DNA from: a virus
Length of the DNA stretch: 42,688 nt
IMG/VR virus record: IMGVR_UViG_3300023106_000017
Location: 1-42,688 of that record
Strand: one strand, 5' to 3'
The notes beneath the pieces were generated by a model. The model did not search any database. It was not told the origin of the DNA and was given only the letters and a program-made list of their open reading frames with translations. Position 1 is the first letter of the stretch. Every line of letters begins with the position of its first letter. The translations under genes were made by a program, and so were the position numbers. Shown here piece after piece: positions 30,026-39,314 of this stretch.

Positions 30026-31210
30026 ATGGCTGCTACCATCTCCAACCTGCTTGTTACCGGCCCAACGAGTCCGGGCGGGGCGGGGGCCCTCTCGTTTACG
30101 GCAACGGCGCCGGGCAACCTCGACGTGTACCTGGTTTCGACCGCGCCGCCCGGCCCTGGCTTTACGCCGGTTTCCGAAGAACGCTTGAACGTGCCCCCCG
30201 GCAACTTCAGCTTCCCCGGCCTCTACCCGCATCCGTACAACATCATCGTGTACCTGGCCGGCGGTATCGACCCCGTGACCGTGGGGGCCACCGTACCGGC
30301 CTACCTGCCGCCGCCCGTGGCCACCGCTACCCCGCCCGCCATTGCTGCCGCGCACCTGCCGATGCTGCTGGTGCTCGAAGCGGCTCCTACCGGCACCCCG
30401 CTAGCTGCCTCGGCCCTGCTGCTGGTGGTGGAGGTGTACCGCGGTGCCTGGGTGGAAGTCGGCCGGTTGCGCGGGGTGTGCGACGCCACCACCGGGCTGG
30501 CCCGCTTTGATTTGAGTGAATACCTGAAAACGCAGTTCAGCCCGACCCCGCCCGATGAGTCCGGCGGCTACGACCCGGCGCTGGCGATTGGCTACCGGGT
30601 GCGCTATGGCCGCGCCGCAGACTTCGACGGCACGGCGGGCGACGAGGCCGGCACGTTCGAGGGACTGGCCGTGAACGCGGCCGAAGTGGTGAATCCGGCC
30701 GGCGCGCCCTTGCCCCTGGCGCTGGGCCCGGCCGCGCCCTACGCGTCCGTACCGGCTGGCTTCGCCCGCTTCCGCTCGACGCTCGACGCGGCGGGCATCA
30801 AGAACAGGGCAACCGTGCCCGTGGTGGCCAGCACCTGCGCCTTTCGGCAGTTCGTGTGGCTGCACCCTTCCGGCGCGTGGGCGTGGGGCCTCTTCGGCGG
30901 CCGGCACGTACACGGCGTGGAGCTGACGGATGACGTGGTGGTGCGCCGCGCCAAGGGGGAGGACTACTACGTGGGCGGGGGGGACACCCGTGACACGCTG
31001 CAGGTGTACTCCGACCGCATCAGCTGGCCCGAGTTCCTGGTGCTGCGCACGATACGCAAGAGTCGCCGGGTGTACGAGCGCCTGCCCTCGGGCCTATACG
31101 TGCCGGTGCTGCTGGAGCGCGGCACCTTTCCCGAATACAAAGAAACCGATAAGCTGTTCGCCGTGGACTTCACGGCCCGCTACCCGGTGCAACCCGTGCA
31201 AACGTTCTGA
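30026..31210 (+). CDS. Tail structural protein
   Basis: The product is 394 residues from the ATG at 30026; an in-frame ATG at 29966 directly follows the previous stop and cannot be excluded. It is beta-rich throughout with Pro/Gly turns (ISNLLVTGPTSPGGAGALSFTATAPGNLDVYLVST; ADFDGTAGDEAGTFEGLAVN; LPSGLYVPVLLERGTFPEYKETDKLFAVDF). The size and folding pattern suit a distal tail or baseplate protein, and it precedes the 757-residue hub-like protein. No enzymatic motif. Confidence 0.7.
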   Translation: MAATISNLLVTGPTSPGGAGALSFTATAPGNLDVYLVSTAPPGPGFTPVSEERLNVPPGNFSFPGLYPHPYNIIVYLAGGIDPVTVGATVPAYLPPPVATATPPAIAAAHLPMLLVLEAAPTGTPLAASALLLVVEVYRGAWVEVGRLRGVCDATTGLARFDLSEYLKTQFSPTPPDESGGYDPALAIGYRVRYGRAADFDGTAGDEAGTFEGLAVNAAEVVNPAGAPLPLALGPAAPYASVPAGFARFRSTLDAAGIKNRATVPVVASTCAFRQFVWLHPSGAWAWGLFGGRHVHGVELTDDVVVRRAKGEDYYVGGGDTRDTLQVYSDRISWPEFLVLRTIRKSRRVYERLPSGLYVPVLLERGTFPEYKETDKLFAVDFTARYPVQPVQTF

Positions 31211-31211
31211 T

Positions 31212-31448
31212 ATGGCACAAGATATTGATTGGGGTGGCCTGCCCCCTGGGGATTTCTACGCCACCTTTTGGGCTTACGGCAAGTGGTTCTGGGCTGATTT
31301 GCGCATTGAAAACGCTATGGAAGTTGCCCAAGGGGACAAGCGCCCAGGCTTCGCCTCAGAGGATGATGCGCGATTAGCATGCAGACAGTTTGCGTCATTG
31401 CCTCGCCTCGAACAAGAAAAGCTGCTCATCTACGCTCTTAAATGCTGA
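31212..31448 (+). CDS. Small late protein of unknown function
   Basis: The product is 78 residues from the ATG at 31212, 1 bp after the previous stop. It is aromatic-rich and acidic (LPPGDFYATFWAYGKWFWADLRIENAMEV) and overlaps the next gene by 7 bp. No motif recognised; not clearly structural. Confidence 0.55.
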   Translation: MAQDIDWGGLPPGDFYATFWAYGKWFWADLRIENAMEVAQGDKRPGFASEDDARLACRQFASLPRLEQEKLLIYALKC

Positions 31449-33715
31449 CCCTCACCCTCGACGGCCAAGAAGCCGACCTGCCTCCTGATGCGGCCGTGGC
31501 GCTGAGCTTCCGTAACTCCGACCTGCGCCGGCTGGATACGCGGGAGACGGGGTTCAGCGAGTCCTTTGCCCTGCCGCTCTCCGGCCAGAACGCCAACCTG
31601 CTGGGCACGCCCCACGCCCTGAGCAGTCAGACGCCGGCCCCGTACCAGCGCCTGCCGGCCGCACTATCGGCCAATGGGCTGCCGGTGCTCTCGGGCTCGG
31701 CTATCCTGGAAGCCTCGGAGTCGGGCTACGAAGTAACGCTGCTGCAAGACACGGCCGACTTGTTCAACGGCGAGGACGCGGGCAAGAGCCTGCGCACCCT
31801 GGACTTGAGCGCCTACGACCACCCGCGCGCCCTGGCCAGCGTCACGGCCGCCGCCACCGATTCGCCCGCCCGGGGCTACGTGTACGCCCTGGCCGATACG
31901 GGGCAGCTGCTGGAGCGGGGCGATGCCGCCCTGGTGTACAGCGACCTGCCGGCCAGCGTGTACGCGGCCACCGTGCTGCGCGCCATCGTGGCCGACGCCC
32001 TGCCCGGCTACACCCTCACGGGCGCGCTGTTGCAGGACGAGCGCTTTGCCCGGCTGGTGCTGCCCGCCGCCACGGCCGGCCCCCGGCTGCGCGCGGGGTA
32101 TGTGAAGCCCTACAACGTGCAGGCCACCGTGGCAGCCGATACGGTGTACTCCATGCCCTCCGCCATTGTTGGCGGCGCGGGGAGTCGCGTGCTGATTCAA
32201 TTCCCGGTGCTGCAACTCGGCGACGACGCCCACTTTGCCGACCGGGCCCACTACAGCCCGCCGGGCCACGCCGTTGAAATTCGCGTGTCTGGCCGGCTGC
32301 TGCTGCGCAACGACGGCACCACCCGCAAGACGGTGCAGCTGCTCACCGCCCCCAACTACGGCCCGGCCCTGCCCCCGGGCAACCTGCCCAGCGGGGTGAT
32401 TCTGGAAAACTACAACAGCGTCTTTAGCTTCGAGCTGACCCTGCCGGCCGCACAGCTGGCCGCGGGGGAATCGTTTTACCTGGAGTTCGTGAACCTGAAC
32501 TTCAACGGCCCGGCCACCACCAGCATTACCCTGCTGGCCGGCAGCACCATCCGCTACGAAGTGTCGCCCTACGCCCTCAACGGCGCACCCGTGCACCTGG
32601 ATGCCAGCCTGCCCGACATCACCCGGGCCGACTTCCTCAAGCTGCTGGCCAATCAGTTCAACGCCACCATTGCCATCGACCAGGGCACCCGCACGGTGCG
32701 TTTCGGCTTGTTCAACGAGTTGGAAACCAACCGGGGTCGGGCGGTGGATTGGAGCGCCAAGCTAGACCACGGCATCCGGCCCCGCCTGGAATACCGGCTC
32801 GGGGACTACGCCCAGCGCAACCTGTTCCGCTACCAGGAAGCCCCGGACGAGTACGCCCCGGTCTTCGGTGCCCTGAGCCCCGTGGAAGCGGCCGACCTGA
32901 TTGGGGAGGGCGTGCTCCCGGTGCCCGACGCGACGCTGCCCGCTACAGCCGTGGCCTACGAGGCCCCGGTGACGCTGCCCGTGGAGCGCGACACGGCCGC
33001 CGCCCGGTTCCGCGCCGCCTGGCTGCCGCTCTTGCCACCCACCGACCCCGCCAACGCCCGCCCGGCCCTGCCCTACAGCAGCACCGGCGTGTACGCCACC
33101 GGCGACCGCGTGGTGGCCGTGGGTCGCACCTGGTCCTACCAGCCCCGCAACGCGCCCTACGGCAACAACCCGCCCGGCACCATTGGCGAACCGGGCTGGC
33201 AGGCCGAAGCCATCCCGGGCGAAGACGTTGCCGCCGTGGCCCTGCTGCACCCGGTGCCGGCCGTGACCATCAACAACGAGGCCGGGGCGGCGGGGTTGGT
33301 CAGCATCGGCGTGGCCCTCACCCGGGCCGGACTGCCCTTTGCCGATTTGCTGCCGACCTACCACGAAGGCACCGCCCGGGTGCTGGCGCGGGTACAGCTG
33401 CTGACGCCCTTCCTGACGCTGCGCCCGGCCGACATTGCCGGGCTCGACTTCGCCCGGCCGGTCTACCTCTCCATCCCCTGGGTGATGGGCTACGGCCAGA
33501 TTGAGGGGTATTTCTATTTGAACCTGGTAGACCAATGGCAGCCCGTGCCCGGCAGCACCCGCGTGGAGCTGCTGCGGCTGGGAGAGCCCATTGCCGGGCT
33601 GGCTCCCGCCGCTACCCCGCTGCCCAACTACCCCGAACGCGCCCTGCTGGAAGAGCGCGACCGCAAACCCCTGCGCCTGGAAACGGGTGAAGCCATCCTG
33701 GAAGAGCCGCTATGA
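31442..33715 (+). CDS. Large tail/baseplate hub-like protein
   Basis: This 757-residue beta-rich protein begins LTLTLDGQEADLPPDAAVALSFRNSDLRRLDTRETGFSESFALPLSG, a form known from Bacteroidota phage tail proteins upstream of tape measures. Residues ~545-590 (STGVYATGDRVVAVGRTWSYQPRN...PPGTIGEPGWQ) resemble a CBM5/12 or chitin-binding module, as in receptor-binding or wall-contacting hubs. There are several other Ig-like segments. It is coupled by ATGA to the tape-measure gene, so it is probably a distal tail or central hub component. Confidence 0.75.
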   Translation: MLTLTLDGQEADLPPDAAVALSFRNSDLRRLDTRETGFSESFALPLSGQNANLLGTPHALSSQTPAPYQRLPAALSANGLPVLSGSAILEASESGYEVTLLQDTADLFNGEDAGKSLRTLDLSAYDHPRALASVTAAATDSPARGYVYALADTGQLLERGDAALVYSDLPASVYAATVLRAIVADALPGYTLTGALLQDERFARLVLPAATAGPRLRAGYVKPYNVQATVAADTVYSMPSAIVGGAGSRVLIQFPVLQLGDDAHFADRAHYSPPGHAVEIRVSGRLLLRNDGTTRKTVQLLTAPNYGPALPPGNLPSGVILENYNSVFSFELTLPAAQLAAGESFYLEFVNLNFNGPATTSITLLAGSTIRYEVSPYALNGAPVHLDASLPDITRADFLKLLANQFNATIAIDQGTRTVRFGLFNELETNRGRAVDWSAKLDHGIRPRLEYRLGDYAQRNLFRYQEAPDEYAPVFGALSPVEAADLIGEGVLPVPDATLPATAVAYEAPVTLPVERDTAAARFRAAWLPLLPPTDPANARPALPYSSTGVYATGDRVVAVGRTWSYQPRNAPYGNNPPGTIGEPGWQAEAIPGEDVAAVALLHPVPAVTINNEAGAAGLVSIGVALTRAGLPFADLLPTYHEGTARVLARVQLLTPFLTLRPADIAGLDFARPVYLSIPWVMGYGQIEGYFYLNLVDQWQPVPGSTRVELLRLGEPIAGLAPAATPLPNYPERALLEERDRKPLRLETGEAILEEPL

Positions 33716-36105
33716 GCACCCCGAACGAAACCATTCTGATTCAGATTGACATTGCCGCCAACAACCAGCGGCTGGTCGAGCTGACCAAGCAGCTCAACGA
33801 GAACCGAGAGGCCCAGAAAGCCCTGACCCAGGCCGGCAAGGATGGCCGGGTGAGCACCGATGAGCTGGCCGCCGGGCAGGTGCGTTTGAAGCAGCAGGCC
33901 GCCGACCTGACGGGCGAAATGCGCGTGCTCACCAAGGCCAACGCCGACCAGGACAAAGCCACCAAAGCCGCTGCGGGCAGCATCAACCAGCTGCGGGCGG
34001 AACTGGCCAAAGGCACGGCTGCCTACAATGCACTGAGCGAAGCCGAGCGGGACAACACCGAGCAAGGCCAGCGCCTGCAGGCGGCCAACAAGGCCATTAG
34101 CGACCGGCTGAAAGAATTGGAAAAGGCCATCGGCGACACCCGCCGCAACGTGGGCAACTACAAGGAGGGCATCATCGACGCCCTGAAAGAAACCAACCTC
34201 TTCGGGGTGAACATCGGCCAAACCGCCGAGAACCTGAAAGGCGGGCTGACGCAGGGCCTCAACATTGCCAAGGCCGGCTTCGGCTCGCTTAAAGCCGCCA
34301 TTGTAAGCACCGGCATCGGGGCGCTGGTGATTCTGCTGGGCAGCCTTTACGAGTACCTGACCCGCACCGACGAGGGCGCCGAAAACCTGGCGGCTGGCCT
34401 GGCGGGAGTCAAGGCCGGAGCCGAAGTGCTGACGGGCGAAGTGGTGGCGTTGGGCAAAAGCCTATACGATGCCTTTACCAACCCGCAGGCGGCCATTAAA
34501 AGCATCGGCAAGTTCCTGGTTGATGTGGTGTCCAACCCCAAAAAGGCCTTCAACGACTTCGTAAATGGGCTGGAATCCGGGTTTACGCGGGTAAAAACAC
34601 GCATTGCCGAAGCCAGCTCGGCGGCCGTGGCCCTGTCCCGGGCCAACGACGTGCTGGAAGACGCCGAGATTGACGCCATCGCCCGCAACGCCGAGGCTGA
34701 AAAGCAAATCGGGCGCCTCACACTGGCCGCCCGGGACCGTAGCAAGAGCGACAAGGAGCGCCTGGCCAGCCTCGCACAGGCCGATGCCCTTGAAACGCAG
34801 GTGCTCAACCGCACCCTGGCCGTCGAGCGCATTCGGCTGGTGAACCTGCAAAAGGAGAACGAGGAGTCGCGCCGCCGCGGACTGCTGCAGGACGACGCGC
34901 GCCGCAAGGAACAGGAGCAAATCGCCAAAATCGACCAGCTGCAAGGGGCCGCCGCCGAAGCCCAGCAGGGCCGGCAGAACCGCCGCGCCGCCCTGCTGGA
35001 GCAGATTGCTGCCGACGAAAGGGCACTGGCCGATGCCGCCGCCGCCCGCATTGCCGCCGAGGGCGTGGCGGCTGACAAGGCCCTAAGCGAGGAACTGCGG
35101 CGCAACGAGCGGCAGCGCAAAGAGGAAGAAACCGCCCGCAAAGAGAAGCAGGCGGCAGATGACGCCGCGTATGCGCGTGACCTGGACGGTCTGGAGCGCA
35201 ACCTGTCCGCCCGCCGGCTGGCACTGGAATCAGACCGGGCGAACGGGCTGGTAACGAAGGAGCAGTACGAAGCCCGCCTAAACGTTATTGATGAAGGAGG
35301 CTTTGCGGCCCGGGTGCTGCTGGCCCGCCACTACAACCAAGACGTGGCGAAGGCAGAGAACGAGCAAGCCAAAGCGCACAACGCCCTGCTGGAAAAGCAG
35401 ACTGACAAGCAGCGCAGCGAGTACCAGAAGCTGCTTGGTGAGGCGCAGAGCTTCGGGCAGAATATTGGGGCTGTCTTCGGCCAAACATTGGCTGACTCCA
35501 ACGCCACGCTGAAAGACTTCGCCAAACAGGCGCTGATACTGATACTGGATATGCTCCAGAAGCAGATTCTGGCGCAGCAGGCGGCCGCCACAGCCGCATC
35601 CTTGGCGCAACCAGATTCCGTGGCCACCTTTGGTGCGACTGGTTTGGCCCGCGCCGCTGTACTGAACGCACTAATTACCGCCGCGTTTGAAGCAGCTAAG
35701 GGCGTTATCGGCTCTTTCGCTACGGGCGGGGTGCCCTCTGAAACCGGCGGCATTATTCGTGGCGCGGGCACGGGCACCTCTGATTCAATTATTGCCCGTG
35801 TATCCAATGGGGAGAGCATTATCAATGCGCGTAGCACGGAGATGTTCCGGCCACTGCTATCCCACCTGAATCAGCTTGGGGGCGGCGCAGCCTTCCCTGG
35901 CTACGCCGTGGGCGGCATCCCCAGTCAACGCAGTGGCGCGCCCGATGGCGGGTTCATTGCTCGCACCCTTGGTCAGCAGGTCGGCATCGATTACAACCAG
36001 CTGGCGCGCATTATGTCGCAACACCCAACCTTTGTACAGGTGGCCGACATTAACAATGCCCAGGCCCGACGTGCGCAAGTGCGCAACCTCAGCACGTTGA
36101 GCTAG
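33712..36105 (+). CDS. Tape measure protein
   Basis: The 797-residue product is mostly alpha-helical coiled coil (residues 15-150 and ~290-580, with runs such as AAARIAAEGVAADKALSEELRRNERQRKEEE), a hydrophobic segment at ~193-216 (LKAAIVSTGIGALVILLGSLYEYL), and a C-terminal part with the tail-end pattern FATGGVPSETGGIIRGAGTG...ISNGESIINARS typical of tape measure proteins. Length determines the tail tube; at ~0.15 nm per residue this would give a tail of about 120 nm. It ends with a stop that overlaps that of the convergent minus-strand gene at 36102. Confidence 0.9.
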   Translation: MSTPNETILIQIDIAANNQRLVELTKQLNENREAQKALTQAGKDGRVSTDELAAGQVRLKQQAADLTGEMRVLTKANADQDKATKAAAGSINQLRAELAKGTAAYNALSEAERDNTEQGQRLQAANKAISDRLKELEKAIGDTRRNVGNYKEGIIDALKETNLFGVNIGQTAENLKGGLTQGLNIAKAGFGSLKAAIVSTGIGALVILLGSLYEYLTRTDEGAENLAAGLAGVKAGAEVLTGEVVALGKSLYDAFTNPQAAIKSIGKFLVDVVSNPKKAFNDFVNGLESGFTRVKTRIAEASSAAVALSRANDVLEDAEIDAIARNAEAEKQIGRLTLAARDRSKSDKERLASLAQADALETQVLNRTLAVERIRLVNLQKENEESRRRGLLQDDARRKEQEQIAKIDQLQGAAAEAQQGRQNRRAALLEQIAADERALADAAAARIAAEGVAADKALSEELRRNERQRKEEETARKEKQAADDAAYARDLDGLERNLSARRLALESDRANGLVTKEQYEARLNVIDEGGFAARVLLARHYNQDVAKAENEQAKAHNALLEKQTDKQRSEYQKLLGEAQSFGQNIGAVFGQTLADSNATLKDFAKQALILILDMLQKQILAQQAAATAASLAQPDSVATFGATGLARAAVLNALITAAFEAAKGVIGSFATGGVPSETGGIIRGAGTGTSDSIIARVSNGESIINARSTEMFRPLLSHLNQLGGGAAFPGYAVGGIPSQRSGAPDGGFIARTLGQQVGIDYNQLARIMSQHPTFVQVADINNAQARRAQVRNLSTLS

Positions 36106-36626
36106 GGCTTCATGCGCTGCCGAAGGTCGGCAACCGCCTGCTCTGCGGCTTTGCTGACAGCGCTACGGTAGGCAACAAGTTCCGGCAGTGGCCTGCCCTT
36201 GCGATAGCCATCTGGGTTCTTTAATACGCGCTCTATCGGGGCTACGCCTCCCTTCGCCGTAGCGGATACCCCATTAGTAAAGTGCTGTACATCGGCCGTC
36301 TTGTTTTCAAAGTCCGTCAACTCATAGCTATAGCCACTGCCCAGCACTCGGACGGTGGCCGTGTAGCGCAGGGTGCGGCCCGAGCCGAGCGGTTGCTCCC
36401 AAAGCCCCGCCACGGTTTTGTGTTCTGCGTCAATCTGCGCGGGGGAGAGCGAGGTAAGCCCAAAGCTTTTGGCGCGGGCGAATAGCGCATCAGCCGAGGT
36501 GTCGCCATTTGTCACCATCCCACGGTAAACGACGCGGCCCGAAGCGGAATCAATTGGCAGGGACAGCGCCTGGCCGGCAGCTTCTAACCCGCAGGCCAGC
36601 AAGCAGAAAACAAGCAAGTGTTTCAT
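36102..36626 (-). CDS. Secreted DUF4468-like protein (accessory)
   Basis: The product is 174 residues from the ATG at 36626; a longer in-frame start at 36938 would run through the RHH gene and its operator. Residues 1-18 are a signal peptide (KHLLVFCLLACGLEAAGQA). The mature part (GRVVYRGMVTNGDTSADALFARAKSFGLTS..., then a strand pair, TADVQHFTNGV and a helical end) matches the DUF4468/TBP-like fold common in Bacteroidota periplasmic proteins. It is the second gene of a two-gene minus-strand operon inside the late cluster, 17 bp after the RHH gene. Such a host-type secreted protein is probably cargo affecting the lysogen. Confidence 0.75.
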   Translation of the reverse strand: MKHLLVFCLLACGLEAAGQALSLPIDSASGRVVYRGMVTNGDTSADALFARAKSFGLTSLSPAQIDAEHKTVAGLWEQPLGSGRTLRYTATVRVLGSGYSYELTDFENKTADVQHFTNGVSATAKGGVAPIERVLKNPDGYRKGRPLPELVAYRSAVSKAAEQAVADLRQRMKP

Positions 36627-36643
36627 AAGCCGCCCAAGATACG

Positions 36644-36859
36644 CTATCTCGGCCGAAGGTCCGTGTTGGGCTGCTGCACGAAGCCGGGCTGTTGGATTTC
36701 GCCCCGCGCCATGGCGCACAGGACCGGGGCTGCTGCGGCCGATGCCGACGCGCCAAAGCTGGCCCCGCGGGCCTCGTAAAAGCTGGCCACGCTCTTGGGC
36801 ACGGTCACGCGAATCCGTACGGTTTCCTCCGGCTCGTTTGTTTGATTTGTCCCAGTCAT
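36644..36859 (-). CDS. Ribbon-helix-helix type regulator
   Basis: In this 71-residue product, residues ~12-45 (ETVRIRVTVPKSVASFYEARGASFGASASAAAAPVLCAMA) have the beta-strand plus two-helix form of RHH/Arc-MetJ proteins. The gene starts just downstream of a 15-bp inverted repeat (36883-36927), a natural target for autoregulation. It is followed at 17 bp by the secreted-protein gene. It could alternatively be an orphan antitoxin; no toxin partner is seen next to it. Confidence 0.7.
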   Translation of the reverse strand: MTGTNQTNEPEETVRIRVTVPKSVASFYEARGASFGASASAAAAPVLCAMARGEIQQPGFVQQPNTDLRPR

Positions 36860-36882
36860 AACGGTTTGCGTTATCGTGGGCC

Positions 36883-36943
36883 AAAGTGGCCCATTTTAGA
36901 AAGTTATGGGCCAAAATGGGCCACTTTGTTGCTAACAAATATA
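36883..36943 (-). promoter_or_regulatory. Leftward promoter with 15-bp inverted-repeat operator
   Basis: AAAGTGGCCCATTTT (36883-36897) and AAAATGGGCCACTTT (36913-36927) are perfectly inverted with a 15-base spacer; each arm extends into further GGGCCA copies. On the minus strand TATATTTG (36943-36936) is a perfect -7 box, placing the operator between the start of transcription and the ATG of the RHH gene. No TTG at the ideal distance. Confidence 0.8.
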
Positions 36944-36964
36944 CGCAATAGCGTGCTTTGTCCC

Positions 36965-38149
36965 ATGCAGCGAACAGAGGCGCACGTATATTATTCTGAT
37001 ACTATCGGCCAAGGGGAATGGTTCTACGGGACCACGCTCCAAGATATTCGCTATGTGGTAGAAGGCCAGGGCTTTCTGTTTGGCGAATCCACGCCGGACA
37101 ACGCCCTGCCCGCCACGGTTTATTTCCATTTCCCGGCTTGCCAAGGCGGTGACGTGGTAGAAGGCTACGGTCAGTACAATTATATCCGGGGATTGGCTGC
37201 CAAAGGCGTGAAAACCGTGGCCCGTATCGAGGGCCTGTGCGCTTCCATTGCCGTGCTCTGCGCCATCGCCTGCGACACGGTGGAGATGGCCGACGCCGCG
37301 CTGCTGATGGTGCACAAACCCTCCTCCGATGGCTGGAGCCTGACGGCCGACGACATGCGCGCCGGTGCCGAGCTGCTGGATAAGATTCAGGCGCAGCTGG
37401 TGGGGCGCTACGTGGCCCGGTGCGGCATGAGCGCCGAAACCGCCACCGAGCTTATCAACAAAACTTCCTGGCTGACGGCCGACGAGTGCATGGCCTACGG
37501 CTTTGTAACCGGCAAGATTCCCGACACGCCGATTGTGGCCCCGGCCGACGCGGCGGGCGTGCTCAACTATTACAAACCCACTAACGCTATGGCCATTACC
37601 GCCGCTGAAAAGAAGTCGTTCTTCAACGAGCTGAAAGAAGACCTGAAGGCTTTCTTCAAAAACGAAGCCCCCGCGCCCGAGCCGGCGGTAGAACCCGTGG
37701 CCACCAACGCTTCGGCTGCGGTGGAAGGCGGCGACACCATGTACTTCGATGGCGCGCTGGCCGTGGACACGGCCGTGTACTCCGACGAGGCCATGACCAT
37801 TGCCTATCCCGATGGCGCCTACACGGCCGATGGCCAGAGCGTCACGGTAGCCGCTGGCATCGCCACGTCGGTAACGGCTGCCGCGGATGCCGCAACGGAG
37901 CCGGCTGCGACTAACAGCGCCGAGCTTGAAGCCGCCAACGCGACCATTGCCGACCTGCAAAGCAAGCTGGCCACCGCCAATCAGACGGTTACCGGCCTGA
38001 CCAACCGCCTCAACAAAGTGGTGCCCGGTTCGGCTGGCAACCCCACGCCTCCCGGCGCGGCCAACCCCATTACCAACAAAACCGAAACGGAGCCCCCCAA
38101 GTCGGAGCGCGCCGCCGAGCGCAGCGTGTTTCTGCGCAGCGTCAAGTAA
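36965..38149 (+). CDS. Head maturation protease (ClpP/S14-like) with C-terminal scaffold-like domain
   Basis: The product is 394 residues from the ATG at 36965; upstream in-frame ATGs would overlap the antisense RHH gene. Residues 1-~200 are a ClpP-type protease with Ser94 in IEGLCASIAVLCA and His117 in LLMVHKP; the Asp is probably near 173. A beta-rich insert (259-300, DTMYFDGALAVDTAVYSDEAMT...YTADGQSVTVAAGIAT) follows, then a coiled coil (~319-352) and a disordered Pro/Thr-rich end. Protease and scaffold fused in one chain are known in HK97-type phages; the beta domain is less usual. It directly precedes the major capsid gene. Confidence 0.85.
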   Translation: MQRTEAHVYYSDTIGQGEWFYGTTLQDIRYVVEGQGFLFGESTPDNALPATVYFHFPACQGGDVVEGYGQYNYIRGLAAKGVKTVARIEGLCASIAVLCAIACDTVEMADAALLMVHKPSSDGWSLTADDMRAGAELLDKIQAQLVGRYVARCGMSAETATELINKTSWLTADECMAYGFVTGKIPDTPIVAPADAAGVLNYYKPTNAMAITAAEKKSFFNELKEDLKAFFKNEAPAPEPAVEPVATNASAAVEGGDTMYFDGALAVDTAVYSDEAMTIAYPDGAYTADGQSVTVAAGIATSVTAAADAATEPAATNSAELEAANATIADLQSKLATANQTVTGLTNRLNKVVPGSAGNPTPPGAANPITNKTETEPPKSERAAERSVFLRSVK

Positions 38150-38172
38150 TTAACCCTCAATCACCCACCAAT

Positions 38173-39219
38173 ATGGCAACCGCAGTAGCCTTTAACAACA
38201 TTACCTACCACGGCAACGACGGCGACATTGGTTCCGCAATCGTCAAGCGCGTGATTCAGGGCCTTGCGCTGGAGCGCTTGGGCTTTGTGGTGCGCACCGA
38301 CGTAACGGTCCGCACCGAAATGCTCTTCGTGGCCCTGGCCGACAAGCTGACCCGTGCCGGCACCGGTTGCGCCGCTTCGGCTAACAACGGGGCCCTGCGC
38401 TTCGACAGCAAGTGGCTGGAGCCGAAAGACCTGGAAATTGAAGATGTGTATTGCGCCAAGGATTTCGACAACAAAATCAAAGGCCTGGCGCTGAAGGTTG
38501 GCGTCAACCTGAAAGACCTGACCGATACCGACCTCGGCCGCCTCATCGTGGAGCTGTATGCCGACGTGTGGAAGCGTGACGCGAAGAACTTGGCGCTCAA
38601 CGGCGACACGGCCAACGCTTCGCCCTTCTACTCTACCATGGACGGCATCTGGAAATACTTCATGGCCGGCGTAGCAGCTGCCGCTGGCGACGGCGCGCAG
38701 ATTCAGCGCTTTACCATTGCCGCCGCTGCCAACGCCGCCCTGCCCGCCAACTATTCGCGTGACATCTTCCTGCCTGGCTTGTACGCCAAGCAGACCAGCC
38801 GCATGCGTCAACTCGATGACGAGAACGCGGAAGTGGTGGACGGCACCACGACGAGCGAAAAGCTCTATGTGGTTTCGGACGAAATCTACGAGAACTATTA
38901 CCAGTCGCTGGCCAGCAATAACGCCCTTGAGTCTTCGTGGCGTGTGCTGCAGGATGGCACCAAAACCATCAGCTACCGTGGCATCCCCGTGGTACGCGAG
39001 CACCTTTTCGATGAAGGCGCCACCGATAAAGGCGAGGCCACGATTCGTCGCGGCTACCTCACGGTGCGCGGCAACCTGGAAGTGGGTATGGATACGGACA
39101 GCCAGGATGCGGTGATGGACTTCTTCTACGACAAGAAGAGCAAGACCAACACCATGCGCATCAACTGGAAGGAGGCCGTGAACTATGCGCAAGGCGACAT
39201 GACGGTAGTTGGCTACTAA
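38173..39219 (+). CDS. Major capsid protein
   Basis: The 348-residue product is of the HK97-fold type: an N-arm, the spine helix region (LIVELYADVWKRDAKNLALNGD), A-domain-like beta segments, and the C-terminal RGIPVVREHLFDEGATDKGEATIRRGYLTVRGNLEVGMD. Immediately downstream of the protease-scaffold gene (23 bp), it is the expected head gene. It is followed by a GC hairpin at 39234-39277. Confidence 0.9.
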   Translation: MATAVAFNNITYHGNDGDIGSAIVKRVIQGLALERLGFVVRTDVTVRTEMLFVALADKLTRAGTGCAASANNGALRFDSKWLEPKDLEIEDVYCAKDFDNKIKGLALKVGVNLKDLTDTDLGRLIVELYADVWKRDAKNLALNGDTANASPFYSTMDGIWKYFMAGVAAAAGDGAQIQRFTIAAAANAALPANYSRDIFLPGLYAKQTSRMRQLDDENAEVVDGTTTSEKLYVVSDEIYENYYQSLASNNALESSWRVLQDGTKTISYRGIPVVREHLFDEGATDKGEATIRRGYLTVRGNLEVGMDTDSQDAVMDFFYDKKSKTNTMRINWKEAVNYAQGDMTVVGY

Positions 39220-39233
39220 GCCATAGCAAGAAA

Positions 39234-39277
39234 GGCCGCTCCCGTGGATTGGGAAAGGAATGAATAAGGGGGCGGCC
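39234..39277 (+). other. GC-rich hairpin after the capsid gene
   Basis: GGCCGCTCCC (39234-39243) pairs with GGGGGCGGCC (39268-39277) across a 24-base loop with one G-U. No T run, so it may only pause or stabilise the capsid mRNA and set relative expression. Confidence 0.5.
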
Positions 39278-39314
39278 CTACTTGACACACTTCACTTTTT
39301 AGCGACTGCATCCA

